64,000 bases of DNA from Streptomyces caeruleatus (lineage in GTDB: Bacteria > Actinomycetota > Actinomycetes > Streptomycetales > Streptomycetaceae). Where the stretch lies: assembly GCF_001514235.1 (NCBI RefSeq), contig NZ_KQ948924.1, positions 751,832 through 815,831 of the forward strand, given 5' to 3'. Shown piece after piece: positions 33,245-42,022 of the stretch; the stretch's first letter is position 1, and each line of letters starts with the position of its first letter. Both the position numbers and the translations under genes were made by a program. Below the pieces are notes generated by a model. The model made no database searches. It was given only the letters and a program-made list of their open reading frames with translations, and was not told where the DNA came from.

Positions 33245-34101
33245 CCGTGGTACCGCTGGGGATCCCGCGCCGGCTGCTGGAGTTCACCCTGGACGGGGAG
33301 CCCGTGCGCACGACCGAGGGCTCGACGATCCTCGACGCCTGCCGGGCGGCCGGGAAGGACATCCCGACCCTGTGCGAGGGGGACACGCTGCGGCCCAAGA
33401 ACGCCTGCCGCGTGTGTGTCGTCGAGGTCGAGGGTTCGCGGACGCTCGTCCCGGCCTGCTCGCGCAAGGCCGAGGCCGGAATGGAGGTGAGGACCGGCAC
33501 CGAACGCGCCCGGCACAGTCGCAAGATCGTCCTTGAGCTGCTCGCCTCGTCGGTCGACCTGTCGACGACCCCGCGGGTCGCCGGGTGGATCAAGGAGTAC
33601 GAGGCGAAACCGGACCGGTTCGGTCCGGAGGCGGCGCGGCTCAACGAGGAGCCGAAGATCGACAACGAGCTGTACGTGCGCGACTACGACAAGTGCATCC
33701 TCTGCTACAAGTGCGTCGACGCCTGCGGCGACCAGTGGCAGAACAGCTTCGCGATCTCCGTCGCCGGGCGGGGCTTCGACGCCCGGATCGCCGTGGAGCA
33801 CGACGCCCCGCTGACCGACTCCGCGTGCGTGTACTGCGGGAACTGCATCGAGGTCTGCCCGACCGGGGCGCTGTCCTTCAAGTCCGAGTTCGACATGCGG
33901 GCGGCGGGTACCTGGGACGAGTCGGCGCAGACGGAGACGACCACGGTGTGCGCGTACTGCGGTGTGGGCTGCAATCTCACCCTGCACGTGCAGGACAATG
34001 AGATCGTGAAGGTCACCTCGCCGCACGACAACCCGGTGACCCACGGCAACCTGTGCATCAAGGGCCGCTTCGGCTACCAGCACGTACAGAACCGGGACTG
34101 A
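33241..34101 (+). CDS. Formate dehydrogenase iron-sulfur subunit carrying the N-terminal domain of the split alpha subunit
   Basis: 286 residues from ATG 33241. In order: a 2Fe-2S ferredoxin domain (about 10-80; [24 protein letters not shown]), a NuoG-type His-Cys segment ([13 protein letters not shown] about 90), two 4Fe-4S clusters ([12 protein letters not shown] about 154; [16 protein letters not shown] about 196), and an Fe4S4-Mop domain ([14 protein letters not shown] about 237, ending [11 protein letters not shown]). In usual FdsA or FdhA this last domain continues straight into the molybdopterin domains, which here are in the gene at 29468. The break falls between CIKGRFG and RLTHPLV. 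So alpha is split, with gene order reversed relative to the protein. Confidence 0.92.
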   Translation: MTVVPLGIPRRLLEFTLDGEPVRTTEGSTILDACRAAGKDIPTLCEGDTLRPKNACRVCVVEVEGSRTLVPACSRKAEAGMEVRTGTERARHSRKIVLELLASSVDLSTTPRVAGWIKEYEAKPDRFGPEAARLNEEPKIDNELYVRDYDKCILCYKCVDACGDQWQNSFAISVAGRGFDARIAVEHDAPLTDSACVYCGNCIEVCPTGALSFKSEFDMRAAGTWDESAQTETTTVCAYCGVGCNLTLHVQDNEIVKVTSPHDNPVTHGNLCIKGRFGYQHVQNRD

Positions 34102-34124
34102 TCAGGACTGGTGGGGACGGGAAC

Positions 34125-34988
34125 ATGGGACGAGTCACGGAACGACGCAAGGTGATCCGGATCCGGGACGGGGTGGTCTCCACCCGCCCGGACACGCTCG
34201 TCGCCGAGGAACCCCTGGAGATCCGCCTCAACGGAAAACCGCTGGCGATCACCATGCGCACACCCGGCGACGACTTCGCGCTCGCCGCCGGGTTCCTGGT
34301 GAGCGAGGGCGTCCTCGCCGAGCAGGGCGACCTGCAGAACATCGTGTACTGCGCGGGCGCCACGGTGGACGGCTCGAACACGTACAACGTGGTCGACGTG
34401 CGGACCGCGCCGGGAGTGGTGATCCCCGACATCACCCTCGAACGCAACGTCTACACGACCTCGTCCTGCGGGCTGTGCGGCAAGGCGTCCCTGGACGCCG
34501 TACGGACGACCGCCCGCTGGCCCGTCGACGACACCCACGGCGGCATCGCTCCCCCGGTCCGGCTCGACCCCGACCTGCTCGCGAGCCTCCCCGACCGGCT
34601 GCGCGCGGCCCAGCGGGTCTTCGACCGGACCGGGGGTCTGCACGCGGCGGCCCTGTTCACCGAGGACGGCGAACTGCTGGACATACGGGAGGACGTCGGC
34701 CGGCACAACGCGGTCGACAAACTGGTCGGCCGTGCGTTGCAGAACGGCGATCTGCCGCTGTCCCGCACCGTTCTGCTGGTCTCGGGACGCGCCAGCTTCG
34801 AGCTCGCCCAGAAGGCCGTGATGGCGAGCATTCCGGTGCTCGCGGCCGTCTCCGCGCCCTCGTCCCTCGCGGTGGACCTGGCCGCGGAGACGGGGCTGAC
34901 GCTGGTGGGCTTCCTGCGGGGCAGCTCCATGAACGTGTACGCGGGTGAGGACCGCATCGCCCTGCGGGCCGCGGCCGCCCAGGGCTGA
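34125..34988 (+). CDS. fdhD: Formate dehydrogenase accessory sulfurtransferase FdhD
   Basis: 287 residues, standard length, from ATG 34125 with a GGGGACGG SD region. FdhD transfers sulfur from IscS to the molybdenum cofactor so that formate dehydrogenase becomes active. The CxxC motif is [14 protein letters not shown] (about 107-120). [21 protein letters not shown] (split here as [10 protein letters not shown] and [13 protein letters not shown], about 170-200) and [15 protein letters not shown]-like residues are conserved. It is 23 bp after the iron-sulfur gene and is the last gene of the operon; a hairpin with a T-run follows. Confidence 0.95.
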   Translation: MGRVTERRKVIRIRDGVVSTRPDTLVAEEPLEIRLNGKPLAITMRTPGDDFALAAGFLVSEGVLAEQGDLQNIVYCAGATVDGSNTYNVVDVRTAPGVVIPDITLERNVYTTSSCGLCGKASLDAVRTTARWPVDDTHGGIAPPVRLDPDLLASLPDRLRAAQRVFDRTGGLHAAALFTEDGELLDIREDVGRHNAVDKLVGRALQNGDLPLSRTVLLVSGRASFELAQKAVMASIPVLAAVSAPSSLAVDLAAETGLTLVGFLRGSSMNVYAGEDRIALRAAAAQG

Positions 34989-35033
34989 GGCCGGTTCCCC
35001 CGCGGCACGCCGGCGGGGCCCTGAACGGCGGGG

Positions 35034-35068
35034 AGCGCCCCCTGCGCCTGCAGGGGCCCCGCTGTTTT
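35034..35068 (+). terminator. Terminator downstream of fdhD
   Basis: AGCG/CGCT (34-37 with 60-63) and CCCCTG/CAGGGG (39-44 with 51-56) form a bulged stem with a 6-nt loop, followed by GTTTTCT. This is one of the few T-run terminators in the window. Confidence 0.7.
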
Positions 35069-35122
35069 CTGTTGTCGGCGCGTACGGGGCCGCGGCTGGG
35101 GAGAGCCAGGTCGCGGCCGTCG

Positions 35123-35560
35123 TCAGCTCCGCGTACCGGAAATCCGGATCAACAGGTCCATGAATCGGTCGCGTTCGGCCGTCGAGAGCGGAGCGAGGAG
35201 TGCGTCGTTGGCCTCGCGGGCGGCCTTCTCGCAGCGTGTCAGGAGGCGGGCGCCCTCGTCCGTGAGGGAGACCGCGTTCTTGCGGCGGTCGTTCGGGTCC
35301 GGCCGGCGCAGTACGAGTGCCCGGGTCTGGAGGTCGTTGAGGATCCCGACCAGGTCCTTCGGGTCGAGCTGGACGCTGCGGCCGAGGTCGGCCTGTGCGA
35401 CGGGGGCCAGGTCGCGGACCGCGGAGAGGACCACGTGGTGCCACATCTTCATGCCCTCCGCGGCGAGGGCCTCGGCCACCAGGGAACGGCCGCGGGCGGC
35501 CGCGCGGCCGAGCAGCCAGCTGGGGAGGGAGCGGATCGCGGGGAGCGGGGCTTCGGACAT
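35123..35560 (-). CDS. MarR-family transcriptional regulator
   Basis: 145 residues from ATG 35560. Winged-helix core: VVLSAVRDLAPVAQADLGRSV (helices 2-3), DPKDLVGILNDLQTRALVLRR (recognition helix, about 68-88) and the wing DPNDRRKNAVSLTDEGARLL (about 90-109), with flanking dimerisation helices. Divergent from a quinone oxidoreductase gene, with two ATTGG/CCAA boxes between them, it probably represses both itself and that gene in response to a quinone, phenolic or electrophile. Ligand not predictable. Confidence 0.92.
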   Translation of the reverse strand: MSEAPLPAIRSLPSWLLGRAAARGRSLVAEALAAEGMKMWHHVVLSAVRDLAPVAQADLGRSVQLDPKDLVGILNDLQTRALVLRRPDPNDRRKNAVSLTDEGARLLTRCEKAAREANDALLAPLSTAERDRFMDLLIRISGTRS

Positions 35561-35575
35561 GGGCCCACCCTATCG

Positions 35576-35650
35576 AGAAGTCATTGGACTCCCCAACGAA
35601 GTGGCGATAGCGTCAGCGTGTCCAAACCGTTGGTAGCCCCAATGACTTCT
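35576..35650. promoter_or_regulatory. Two putative MarR operators in the divergent promoter
   Basis: A perfect 12-bp inverted repeat (AGAAGTCATTGG at 35576-35587 and CCAATGACTTCT at 35639-35650) frames the region. Each end also forms a short box of the type CATTGG-N5-CCAAC (35582-35597 and, inverted, 35630-35645). The pair lies between the two starts, with the right box ending 9 bp before the oxidoreductase ATG and overlapping its SD. Confidence 0.7.
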
Positions 35651-35659
35651 GGAGGCGCG

Positions 35660-36577
35660 ATGCGCCGCGTCCGCTACGAGTCCACCGGCGGCCCCCTGTT
35701 CGTGGAGGAGGTCCCCGTCCCCGAACCCGGCCCCGGTGAGCTCCTCGTCCGCTGCGAGGCGATCGGTGTGACGCTCCCCGTCGTCCGCAAGGTCACCGAG
35801 GCCGCCGAGCCCGTGCCGCTGGGCGGCGAGATCGCGGGGCGGGTCGTGGCCGTGGGCGCCGGAGTCTCCCGCTTCGGCACTGGCGACCGCGTGACCGGGC
35901 TGTGCTTCGGACACGGGTACGCCGAATACGCCCTCCTGCACGAGGCGATGACCTCCCCGATCCCCGACCAGGCCACCGCCACCGATGCCGTGGCCCTCGT
36001 CCGCAGCGGCCTGGTCGCGCTCGGCGCGCTGGAGGCCGCCCGGCCCGAGCCCGGCGAGGCGGCCCTGGTCACCGCGGCGGCGAGCGGCGTGGGGCAGCTC
36101 GCCGTGCGGCTCGCGCGGGCGCGGGGTGCCGGGCGGGTCGTCGGCGCCGTGTCCGATCCGGCCAAGGCGGACTTCGTGCTCGGCCTCGGCGCCGACGAGG
36201 TGGTGGTCTACGCGGACGACGACTGGGGAGCTCCCGTCGACTACGTCCTCGATGCCGTCGGCGGCGACCTGCTCACCCCGGCCCTCGCCGCACTCGTCCC
36301 GGGCGGGCGGCTCGTGGCGTACAGCTCGGGCGGCGGGACCATCCGGGCGTACGACCTTCTGGTGGGCGCGAAGTCCGTCGTCGGGTTCCAGATGGCGCGG
36401 ATCGCCCGGGAGGAGCCCGAGTTGTACGAGCGGTGGCGGCAGGAGCTGTGGAAGCTCTTCACCGAGGGGGTTCTGACGCCCGCCGTGCACGGAGTGTTCG
36501 CGTTGGAGGAGGCCGCTGCGGCGCACGCGGCCATCGAGGCGCGGGCCAACCGGGGGAAAGTAGTACTCCATCCGTGA
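35660..36577 (+). CDS. Zinc-independent quinone oxidoreductase-type MDR protein
   Basis: 305 residues from ATG 35660, with GGAGG 5-9 bp upstream. GroES-like N-terminal domain (EPGPGELLVRCEAIGV about 19; GGEIAGRVVAVGAGVSRFGTGD split around 60-80) and NADPH-binding domain with AAASGVGQLAVRLARARGAG (about 138) and GADEVVVYADDDW. No zinc-ligand cysteines of alcohol dehydrogenases are present, matching the QOR branch. The likely reaction is NADPH-dependent reduction of quinones or enones. The divergent MarR gene and its boxes suggest induction by such compounds. Confidence 0.9.
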   Translation: MRRVRYESTGGPLFVEEVPVPEPGPGELLVRCEAIGVTLPVVRKVTEAAEPVPLGGEIAGRVVAVGAGVSRFGTGDRVTGLCFGHGYAEYALLHEAMTSPIPDQATATDAVALVRSGLVALGALEAARPEPGEAALVTAAASGVGQLAVRLARARGAGRVVGAVSDPAKADFVLGLGADEVVVYADDDWGAPVDYVLDAVGGDLLTPALAALVPGGRLVAYSSGGGTIRAYDLLVGAKSVVGFQMARIAREEPELYERWRQELWKLFTEGVLTPAVHGVFALEEAAAAHAAIEARANRGKVVLHP

Positions 36578-36709
36578 GGTGACACGTGCACGGTTCTTGT
36601 GATGTGTGCGATAGCCCAACTAACGTCTGTGATGCGCACCTTGGACGTGGGATGTCCGGATGTTCGGATGCCTGGACACATGACCAGACGATGAAGGGCG
36701 GGCCGCACC

Positions 36710-38590
36710 ATGCCGTCAAGAGTTCGCGCACGTCTCAGAGCTGCCCTCGTCGCGGCCGTCGCCCTCACGGCGACGGCCGCGACATCGGTTCCGGCCGATT
36801 CCCAACCGGCCACCACAACACCCCCGTTCGAGCAGCAGGTCCTCTTCCGGGCCGACCAGGATCCCGGGTACGCCTGCTTCCGTATCCCGGCGATCGTGAA
36901 GACCAAGGCCGGCACATTGCTGGCGTTCGCCGAGGGGCGGGTGCTCAACTGCGGGGACGCCGCCGACATCGACCTCGTGCTCAAGCGGTCGACGGACGGC
37001 GGCCGCACCTGGGGGCCGCTCCAGGTCGTCAACGAGGGCGACGGCGACACGCACGGCAACCCGGCGCCGATCGTGGACCGTGAGACCGGGCGGATCCTGC
37101 TGGCGGAGACGTACAACAAAGGCCGTACGGACAGCGGCAGTTGCTCGGTGCCGTGTGAGCGCACCCCCTATCTTCAGTACAGCGACGACGACGGTGCGAC
37201 CTGGTCCGAGCCCCGCGATCTGAGCGACCAGATACTGCCCGCGGCCTGGAACTCCTGGTACGCCACCGGCCCCGTCCACGGCATCCAGCTCACCAGGGGC
37301 AAGCACGCCGGGCGGCTGGTCTTCGGCGTCAACACCGAGACCTGGGACGGAAGTCGGGTCACCAACAACCACGCCGCGCTCATCGTCAGCGACGACGGCG
37401 GCGACAGCTGGCGGATCGGTGCCACCGACTCGTGGGCCATCTCCGCCGCCGACCGCACCTTCCGGCAGAAGCCGTCCGAGGTGACCCTCACCGAGCGGGC
37501 GGACGGCACGATCCTCATCAGCGGGCGGGAACAGGACGGCACCGACCTCGGGCATCGCTCCCAGACGTACAGCCGGGACGGCGGCGACAGCTTCACCGGG
37601 CCGTTCAAGGACCTCCCGGACCTCTACACGCCCCAAGTGCAGGGCGCCACGCTCCGCCTGGGCAACCGGCTTCTGCTGTCCGCGCCCGGCGATCCCGACC
37701 GCCGCCGGACCATGATGATCCGGTCCTCCTGGAACGGCGGCACCACCTGGGACAGCGTGGACCGCGGCAAGGTCGTCAGCACGGACTGGTCGGGCTACTC
37801 CGACATGGTCGGCGTCGACGCGTCCACGGTCGGCCTGATGTACGAGGGCGGCGCCGTGGACGCGCGGGACGAGATCCGCTTCGCCCGCTTCACCGAGGAC
37901 TGGCTCGGGCCGCGTCGTGGCCCCGACCCGACCACCGCCGACCTCGCCGCGGGCGCGCCCCGGGCGACCGTCCTCGGGGGCGCCCGGGTGACGGACGGTG
38001 TGCTGGGCCGGGCCGTGGAGTTCGACGGCGACGACGACGCCGTACGTCTGCCGTACCGGTCCCGACTGCCGCTGGGGACGCGGGAGTTCACGGTTTCGCT
38101 GTTCTTCCGGTACTCCGCCGCCTCCGGTGAGCAGCCGTTCCTGTGGATGGGCGGGATCGGCTCCACCCAGCCCCAGGTGTGGCTGCGCGGTGAGCCCGAC
38201 AACGACCGGGTGCGGGCCCTGATCACCACCCGGGAGGGGTTCGGGACGGTGCGCACCTCGTCCGTGTGGGCCGGGGGCGCCCACAACGACGGCGAGTGGC
38301 ACCACCTCGCACTGCGGCGCGGCGGCGGACAGCTGACGCTGTTCCTGAACGGCAGGGCCATCAGCACCACGGACGTGGCCGGTTCGGTCAGCCGGAACTC
38401 GCCGTTCGGCGTGCACGTCGGGCAGCGCATGGACAGCCGGGCCTTCCTGACCGGCGCGATCGACGACGTCCGGGTGTGGAACCGGGCGCTCGGCGACACG
38501 GAGCTCGGCGCGGCGACGCGGGTCGGAGCCCGTAAGGGTTCGGCCACGTCGGACACCGTCCTGTGGCTGCCCATGGACCAGGTGGGCTGA
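36710..38590 (+). CDS. Secreted exo-alpha-sialidase with C-terminal LamG domain
   Basis: 626 residues from ATG 36710. Signal peptide: Arg-rich start, hydrophobic Ala-rich stretch, cleavage near residue 30. The sialidase six-bladed propeller (about 40-395) has the FRIP motif (YACFRIPAIVKT about 55) and five Asp-box copies: STDGGRTW, SDDDGATW, SDDGGDSW, SRDGGDSF and SWNGGTTW. Catalytic-type residues include the EGRVLNCGD region and a Tyr in the GYSDMVGVD stretch. A LamG-like domain (about 420-620; WHHLALRRGGGQLTLFLNGR) probably binds glycan. It cleaves terminal sialic acids outside the cell; other 2-keto-nonulosonates are possible. No sialate catabolism genes are adjacent. Confidence 0.9.
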   Translation: MPSRVRARLRAALVAAVALTATAATSVPADSQPATTTPPFEQQVLFRADQDPGYACFRIPAIVKTKAGTLLAFAEGRVLNCGDAADIDLVLKRSTDGGRTWGPLQVVNEGDGDTHGNPAPIVDRETGRILLAETYNKGRTDSGSCSVPCERTPYLQYSDDDGATWSEPRDLSDQILPAAWNSWYATGPVHGIQLTRGKHAGRLVFGVNTETWDGSRVTNNHAALIVSDDGGDSWRIGATDSWAISAADRTFRQKPSEVTLTERADGTILISGREQDGTDLGHRSQTYSRDGGDSFTGPFKDLPDLYTPQVQGATLRLGNRLLLSAPGDPDRRRTMMIRSSWNGGTTWDSVDRGKVVSTDWSGYSDMVGVDASTVGLMYEGGAVDARDEIRFARFTEDWLGPRRGPDPTTADLAAGAPRATVLGGARVTDGVLGRAVEFDGDDDAVRLPYRSRLPLGTREFTVSLFFRYSAASGEQPFLWMGGIGSTQPQVWLRGEPDNDRVRALITTREGFGTVRTSSVWAGGAHNDGEWHHLALRRGGGQLTLFLNGRAISTTDVAGSVSRNSPFGVHVGQRMDSRAFLTGAIDDVRVWNRALGDTELGAATRVGARKGSATSDTVLWLPMDQVG

Positions 38591-38609
38591 GACCACTAAC
38601 GTCCCAGGC

Positions 38610-39845
38610 GTGCCCGACGACGCACGAGCACGACAGCGCACGGGAACCGGGCTCGGCCTCCTGCTGGCCCTGGTTCTCGCGGCGGTACTGCTCACCGCCC
38701 TCCCGGACGACGGCGAACGGGAGGGCGGTGCCGCGTGCCGGCCGCACTCGGTGGCGGCCTGGTCGGCGGACGGCGACCTGACCGGTGAGTTCGCCCGGTA
38801 CGGCGACGACCCGTCCCGCACCGACGACTGGACCGGCGGCGACGGCACGCACTCGGTGCGGCTGCCGGACGGCCGGCTGCTGTGGCTGTTCTCGGACACC
38901 TACCTCGGCCAGGTGCACGCCCCGCCCAACCCCTACGGCGAGTCCTCGACCTGGCGGGACACGGCCGCTCCCCTGGTCCGCAACGCGGCGGTCGTCATGC
39001 GTGACGGACGCCTGGAGCGCACGCTCGCCGCTCCCCTGTTCCCCGACCCGGTTCCGAACCAGTGGCGCTGGCCGGTCGCGGCCCGCGTCGAGCCCCGCTC
39101 CCCCGGTGCGGACGAGCAGGTCGTACGGGTGCTGTTGTGGGTGCGTACGGCAGGGCAGGCGCCGTGGATCTACGGGGTGCCCACCGCCACGGAGGTCGCC
39201 ACGCTCTCGCTGCCCGAGCTGCGGGTCGAGTCGGTCGTCAAGGTGCTCGACCAGCAGCTGGTGCCGGATCCGTCGCGGCGTGTGCTGTTCGGGACGACGC
39301 TGGTGGAGGAGGGCGGCTGGACGTACGTCTTCGGGGGCGACGACGGTCAGGCCGCGTCCCGGCCGGCCTCGCGGGCGTACGTCGCGCGCGTGCCCGAGGG
39401 CAGGCTCGCCGAGCCGGGGGCCTGGCGGTACTGGGACGGCTCGCGGTGGGCGGGGCCTGGGGCCCGGCCTGGTGCGGTGCTCGGGGACGGGCGGCGCAAG
39501 GGGGTGGGCAGCGCGTTCTCGGTGGCGCGGGTGCGGGGTACGTATGTGCTGTTCACGATGGCCGCCGGGACCGAGGGGCTGACGACCGTGACGTCGTACT
39601 GGGCCTGCTCCCCCGTCGGCCCGTGGCACGGGCCGACGAGGGACTTCAGCCCGGCGCTGCCGCCGGGCGGCCAGGTCGCCGCCTACAACCCGCAGACGCA
39701 TCCCGAACTGAGCGTCGACGGGCGGCTCGTGCTGAGCTACGACGTCAACTGGCTGGAGACGACAGGCGCCGCGGCGCAGCTCAGCAGGAACGTGTCCCTG
39801 TACCGACCGCGGTTCGTGACGCTTCGGGTGGCGCCGACGCGGTGA
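38610..39845 (+). CDS. Secreted or membrane-anchored DUF4185/DUF5005-like beta-propeller protein
   Basis: 411 residues from GTG 38610, 19 bp after the sialidase, so probably co-transcribed. An N-terminal hydrophobic segment (GLGLLLALVLAAVLLTAL, about 14-31) is either an uncleaved anchor or a signal peptide; CRPHS near residue 45 is not a clear lipobox. The rest has blade-like motifs (LLWLFSDTYLGQVH about 90; RNAAVVMRDG about 125; GWTYVFGGDDG about 235; YNPQTHPEL about 370; LVLSYDVNW) found in DUF4185/DUF5005 and GH43/GH62-like five-bladed propellers. The catalytic activity is unknown. Its 3' end overlaps the convergent symporter gene by 65 bp. Confidence 0.8.
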   Translation: MPDDARARQRTGTGLGLLLALVLAAVLLTALPDDGEREGGAACRPHSVAAWSADGDLTGEFARYGDDPSRTDDWTGGDGTHSVRLPDGRLLWLFSDTYLGQVHAPPNPYGESSTWRDTAAPLVRNAAVVMRDGRLERTLAAPLFPDPVPNQWRWPVAARVEPRSPGADEQVVRVLLWVRTAGQAPWIYGVPTATEVATLSLPELRVESVVKVLDQQLVPDPSRRVLFGTTLVEEGGWTYVFGGDDGQAASRPASRAYVARVPEGRLAEPGAWRYWDGSRWAGPGARPGAVLGDGRRKGVGSAFSVARVRGTYVLFTMAAGTEGLTTVTSYWACSPVGPWHGPTRDFSPALPPGGQVAAYNPQTHPELSVDGRLVLSYDVNWLETTGAAAQLSRNVSLYRPRFVTLRVAPTR

Positions 39846-40863
39846 CCGCCTCGGCGGCGTCGGCATCGGTGTCCGTATCGGTGTCCGTATCGATGTCGGC
39901 GTCCTGGGCCCGGCGCTTGGCGATGACCGCGCAGACCATCAGCTGCATCTGGTGGAAGAGCATCAGCGGCAGCACGGCCAGCGAGGCGTGCGCGCCGAAC
40001 AGGACGCTGGCCATGGGCAGCCCGGAGGCGAGGGACTTCTTCGAGCCGGCGAACTGGATCGCGATGCGGTCCTCGCGGTTGAAGCGCAGCGCCTTGGCGC
40101 CGTACCAGGTCAGGGCCAGCATCACGGCCAGCAGCACGACTTCGACGGCCATCAGTCCGGCCAGCCGGGCCGGGCTCACCTGGTGCCAGATGCCCTGGAC
40201 CATGCCCTCGCTGAACGCGGTGTAGACGACCAGCAGGATCGAGCCGCGGTCGACGAGCCCGAGGACCTTCTTGTGCCGGGCGACGAAGCCTCCGATCCAG
40301 CGCCGCAGCAGCTGCCCGGCGACGAACGGCACCAGCAGCTGCAGCACGATCTCGACCACCGAGTCGGCGGAGAAGCCGCCCGCGCTGCTGCCGAGCACGG
40401 CCGCCGCGAGGAGCGGGGTGAGGACGATGCCGACGAGCGAGGAGAAGGAGCCGGCGCAGATCGCGGCGGGCACGTTGCCGCGGGCCATCGAGGTGAAGGC
40501 GATCGACGACTGGATGGTCGACGGGACGAGGGTGAGGAAGAGCAGGCCCTGGTAGAGGGGGTGGGTCAGCAGCACCGGGACCAGGCCGCGGGCGGCGAGG
40601 CCAAGGAGCGGGAAGACGACGAACGTGCAGGCCAGGACGGTGACATGGAGCCGCCAGTGCTTCAGCCCGTCCAACGCCTCCCGGGTGGACAGCCGGGCGC
40701 CGTAGAGGAAGAAGAGGAAGGCGATGGCGGCCGTGGAGGCACCGGACGCCACGTCGGAGGCCGCCCCGCGCGCCGGGAGGAGAGCCGCGAGGCCCACGGT
40801 CCCGAGCAGCAGCAGGATGTACGGGTCGATCGGCATCCAACGCGGCCATTGCAGGCGTTTCAC
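39781..40863 (-). CDS. Bile acid:Na+ symporter family protein (SBF-like, YfeH type)
   Basis: 360 residues from GTG 40863. About ten TM segments; family-typical FLFFLYGARLSTREALDGL (about 50), VPSTIQSSIAFTSMARGNVPA (split, about 110-130) and the crossover region GSKKSLASGLPMASVLFG (about 270). It is a sodium-coupled importer of an organic anion; substrate unknown. The last 45 residues are hydrophilic and begin with an Asp/Thr repeat (DADIDTDTDTDTDAD) from a 12-bp tandem repeat, and this tail overlaps the convergent gene by 65 bp. The tail is probably an extension gained by loss of the original stop. Divergent from a LysR gene, which may control it. Confidence 0.88.
   Translation of the reverse strand: MKRLQWPRWMPIDPYILLLLGTVGLAALLPARGAASDVASGASTAAIAFLFFLYGARLSTREALDGLKHWRLHVTVLACTFVVFPLLGLAARGLVPVLLTHPLYQGLLFLTLVPSTIQSSIAFTSMARGNVPAAICAGSFSSLVGIVLTPLLAAAVLGSSAGGFSADSVVEIVLQLLVPFVAGQLLRRWIGGFVARHKKVLGLVDRGSILLVVYTAFSEGMVQGIWHQVSPARLAGLMAVEVVLLAVMLALTWYGAKALRFNREDRIAIQFAGSKKSLASGLPMASVLFGAHASLAVLPLMLFHQMQLMVCAVIAKRRAQDADIDTDTDTDTDADAAEAVTASAPPEASRTAVGTGTRSC
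39869..39892 (-). repeat. 12-bp tandem repeat coding Asp-Thr
   Basis: Two perfect copies of GTGTCCGTATCG (39869-39880 and 39881-39892), with degenerate flanking copies; they encode the DTDTDTD stretch of the symporter C-terminus on the minus strand. Confidence 0.8.
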
Positions 40864-41029
40864 TGTGCTCCACTACTTCGCTGTCGTACTCGGCTGTCGT
40901 TCGCTGAACTTCGGGTTCCCGGCACGGACGTGCCCTCTCCATCGTCCTCCGGCGGCCAGCGATCGGGAATCCGGCATACCACTCTGACTGTCATCACGTT
41001 CCGCGATAACCACAGGTAGCCTGGGACGC

Positions 41030-41893
41030 GTGTACGACCCCTCGCATCTGCGTACGTTCCTGGCGGTGGCGCAGACCCTGAGCTTCACGCAGGCCGCCCG
41101 CCGCCTCGGCCTGCGCCAGTCGACCGTCAGCCAGCACGTACGGCGGCTGGAGGACGCCACCGGGCGGCCGCTGTTCTCCCGGGACACCCACTCCGTGGAG
41201 CTGACCGAGGACGGTGAGGCGATGCTCGGTTTCGCCCGCCGCATCATGGAGGTGCACGAGCAGGCGTCGGCGTTCTTCACCGGCACCCGGCTGCGCGGCC
41301 GGCTCCGGTTCGGCGCGTCCGAGGACTTCGTGCTGACCCGGCTGCCGGAGATCCTGGAGGGCTTCCGCTACGACCACCCCGAGGTCGACCTGGAGCTGAC
41401 GGTCGAGCTCTCGGGCACGCTGCACGAGCAGCTGGCGGCCGGAAAGCTGGACCTGGTGCTGGCCAAGCGACGCCCGGAGGAACCGCGCGGCGAGCTGGTC
41501 TGGCACGACCGGCTGGTGTGGATCGGCGCGGAGCGGCTCCGCCTGGAGCCGGAGCGTGCGGTGCCGTTGATCGTCTATCCGCCACCGGGCATCACCAGGG
41601 CCCTGGCGTTGGAGGCGCTGGAGCGGCAGGGGCGCGAGTGGCGGATCGTGTGCACCAGCGGCAGCCTCAACGGGCTGATCGCCGCCGCGCGGGCGGGGCT
41701 CGGCGTGATGGCGCACTCGCGGGGCCTGATCCCGCCGGGTCTCGTGCGGGTGCCGGACCGGGCCGGGCTGCCGGAGCTGGGGCGGGTCGACTTCGTGCTG
41801 GTCCACGGAGCACGCCGTACGGCGGCACAGGGGGCCGCGGACGCGCTGGCGGCGGCGATCCTGGCGGGCGGCGACCGGCTGCACCGGCGCTAG
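41030..41893 (+). CDS. LysR-family transcriptional regulator
   Basis: 287 residues from GTG 41030. It has an N-terminal HTH (LRTFLAVAQTLSFTQAARRL about 6-25; RQSTVSQHVRRLEDATGRPL about 30-49), a linker helix, and a LysR substrate domain with RLRFGASEDFVLTRLPEIL (about 88), LDLVLAKRR and GLGVMAHSRGLIPPGL (about 224). Divergent from the YfeH-type symporter with a 166-bp gap, the usual LysR-target layout, so it probably activates the symporter in response to its substrate. An AT-richer GTTCCGCGATAACCACA just before the start may include its own site. Confidence 0.92.
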   Translation: MYDPSHLRTFLAVAQTLSFTQAARRLGLRQSTVSQHVRRLEDATGRPLFSRDTHSVELTEDGEAMLGFARRIMEVHEQASAFFTGTRLRGRLRFGASEDFVLTRLPEILEGFRYDHPEVDLELTVELSGTLHEQLAAGKLDLVLAKRRPEEPRGELVWHDRLVWIGAERLRLEPERAVPLIVYPPPGITRALALEALERQGREWRIVCTSGSLNGLIAAARAGLGVMAHSRGLIPPGLVRVPDRAGLPELGRVDFVLVHGARRTAAQGAADALAAAILAGGDRLHRR

Positions 41894-41923
41894 GCGCTCC
41901 GCTGGGTGCCGCGGTATGCCGAT

Positions 41924-41951
41924 CTGCCGTCTGCCGTCTGCCGTCTGCCGT
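41924..41951. repeat. Four perfect copies of CTGCCGT
   Basis: A 7-bp tandem repeat in the 3' flank of the LysR gene, immediately before the dispersed element. Confidence 0.85.
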
Positions 41952-41964
41952 CTGCGGCGCCATC

Positions 41965-42022
41965 GTGGCTGGTCGCGCCCACGCGGCGGAGCCGCACATC
42001 GATACAGCCCCGCGCCCCTGGG
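41965..42022 (+). repeat. Dispersed 3'-flank element, interrupted copy
   Basis: GTGGCTGGTCGCGC (41965-41978) and CAGCCCCGCGCCCCTGGG (42005-42022) match the two halves of the element at 54121-54150, separated by a 26-bp insertion containing GGCGGAGCCGC. It is located 71 bp after the LysR stop in sense orientation. Confidence 0.6.
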
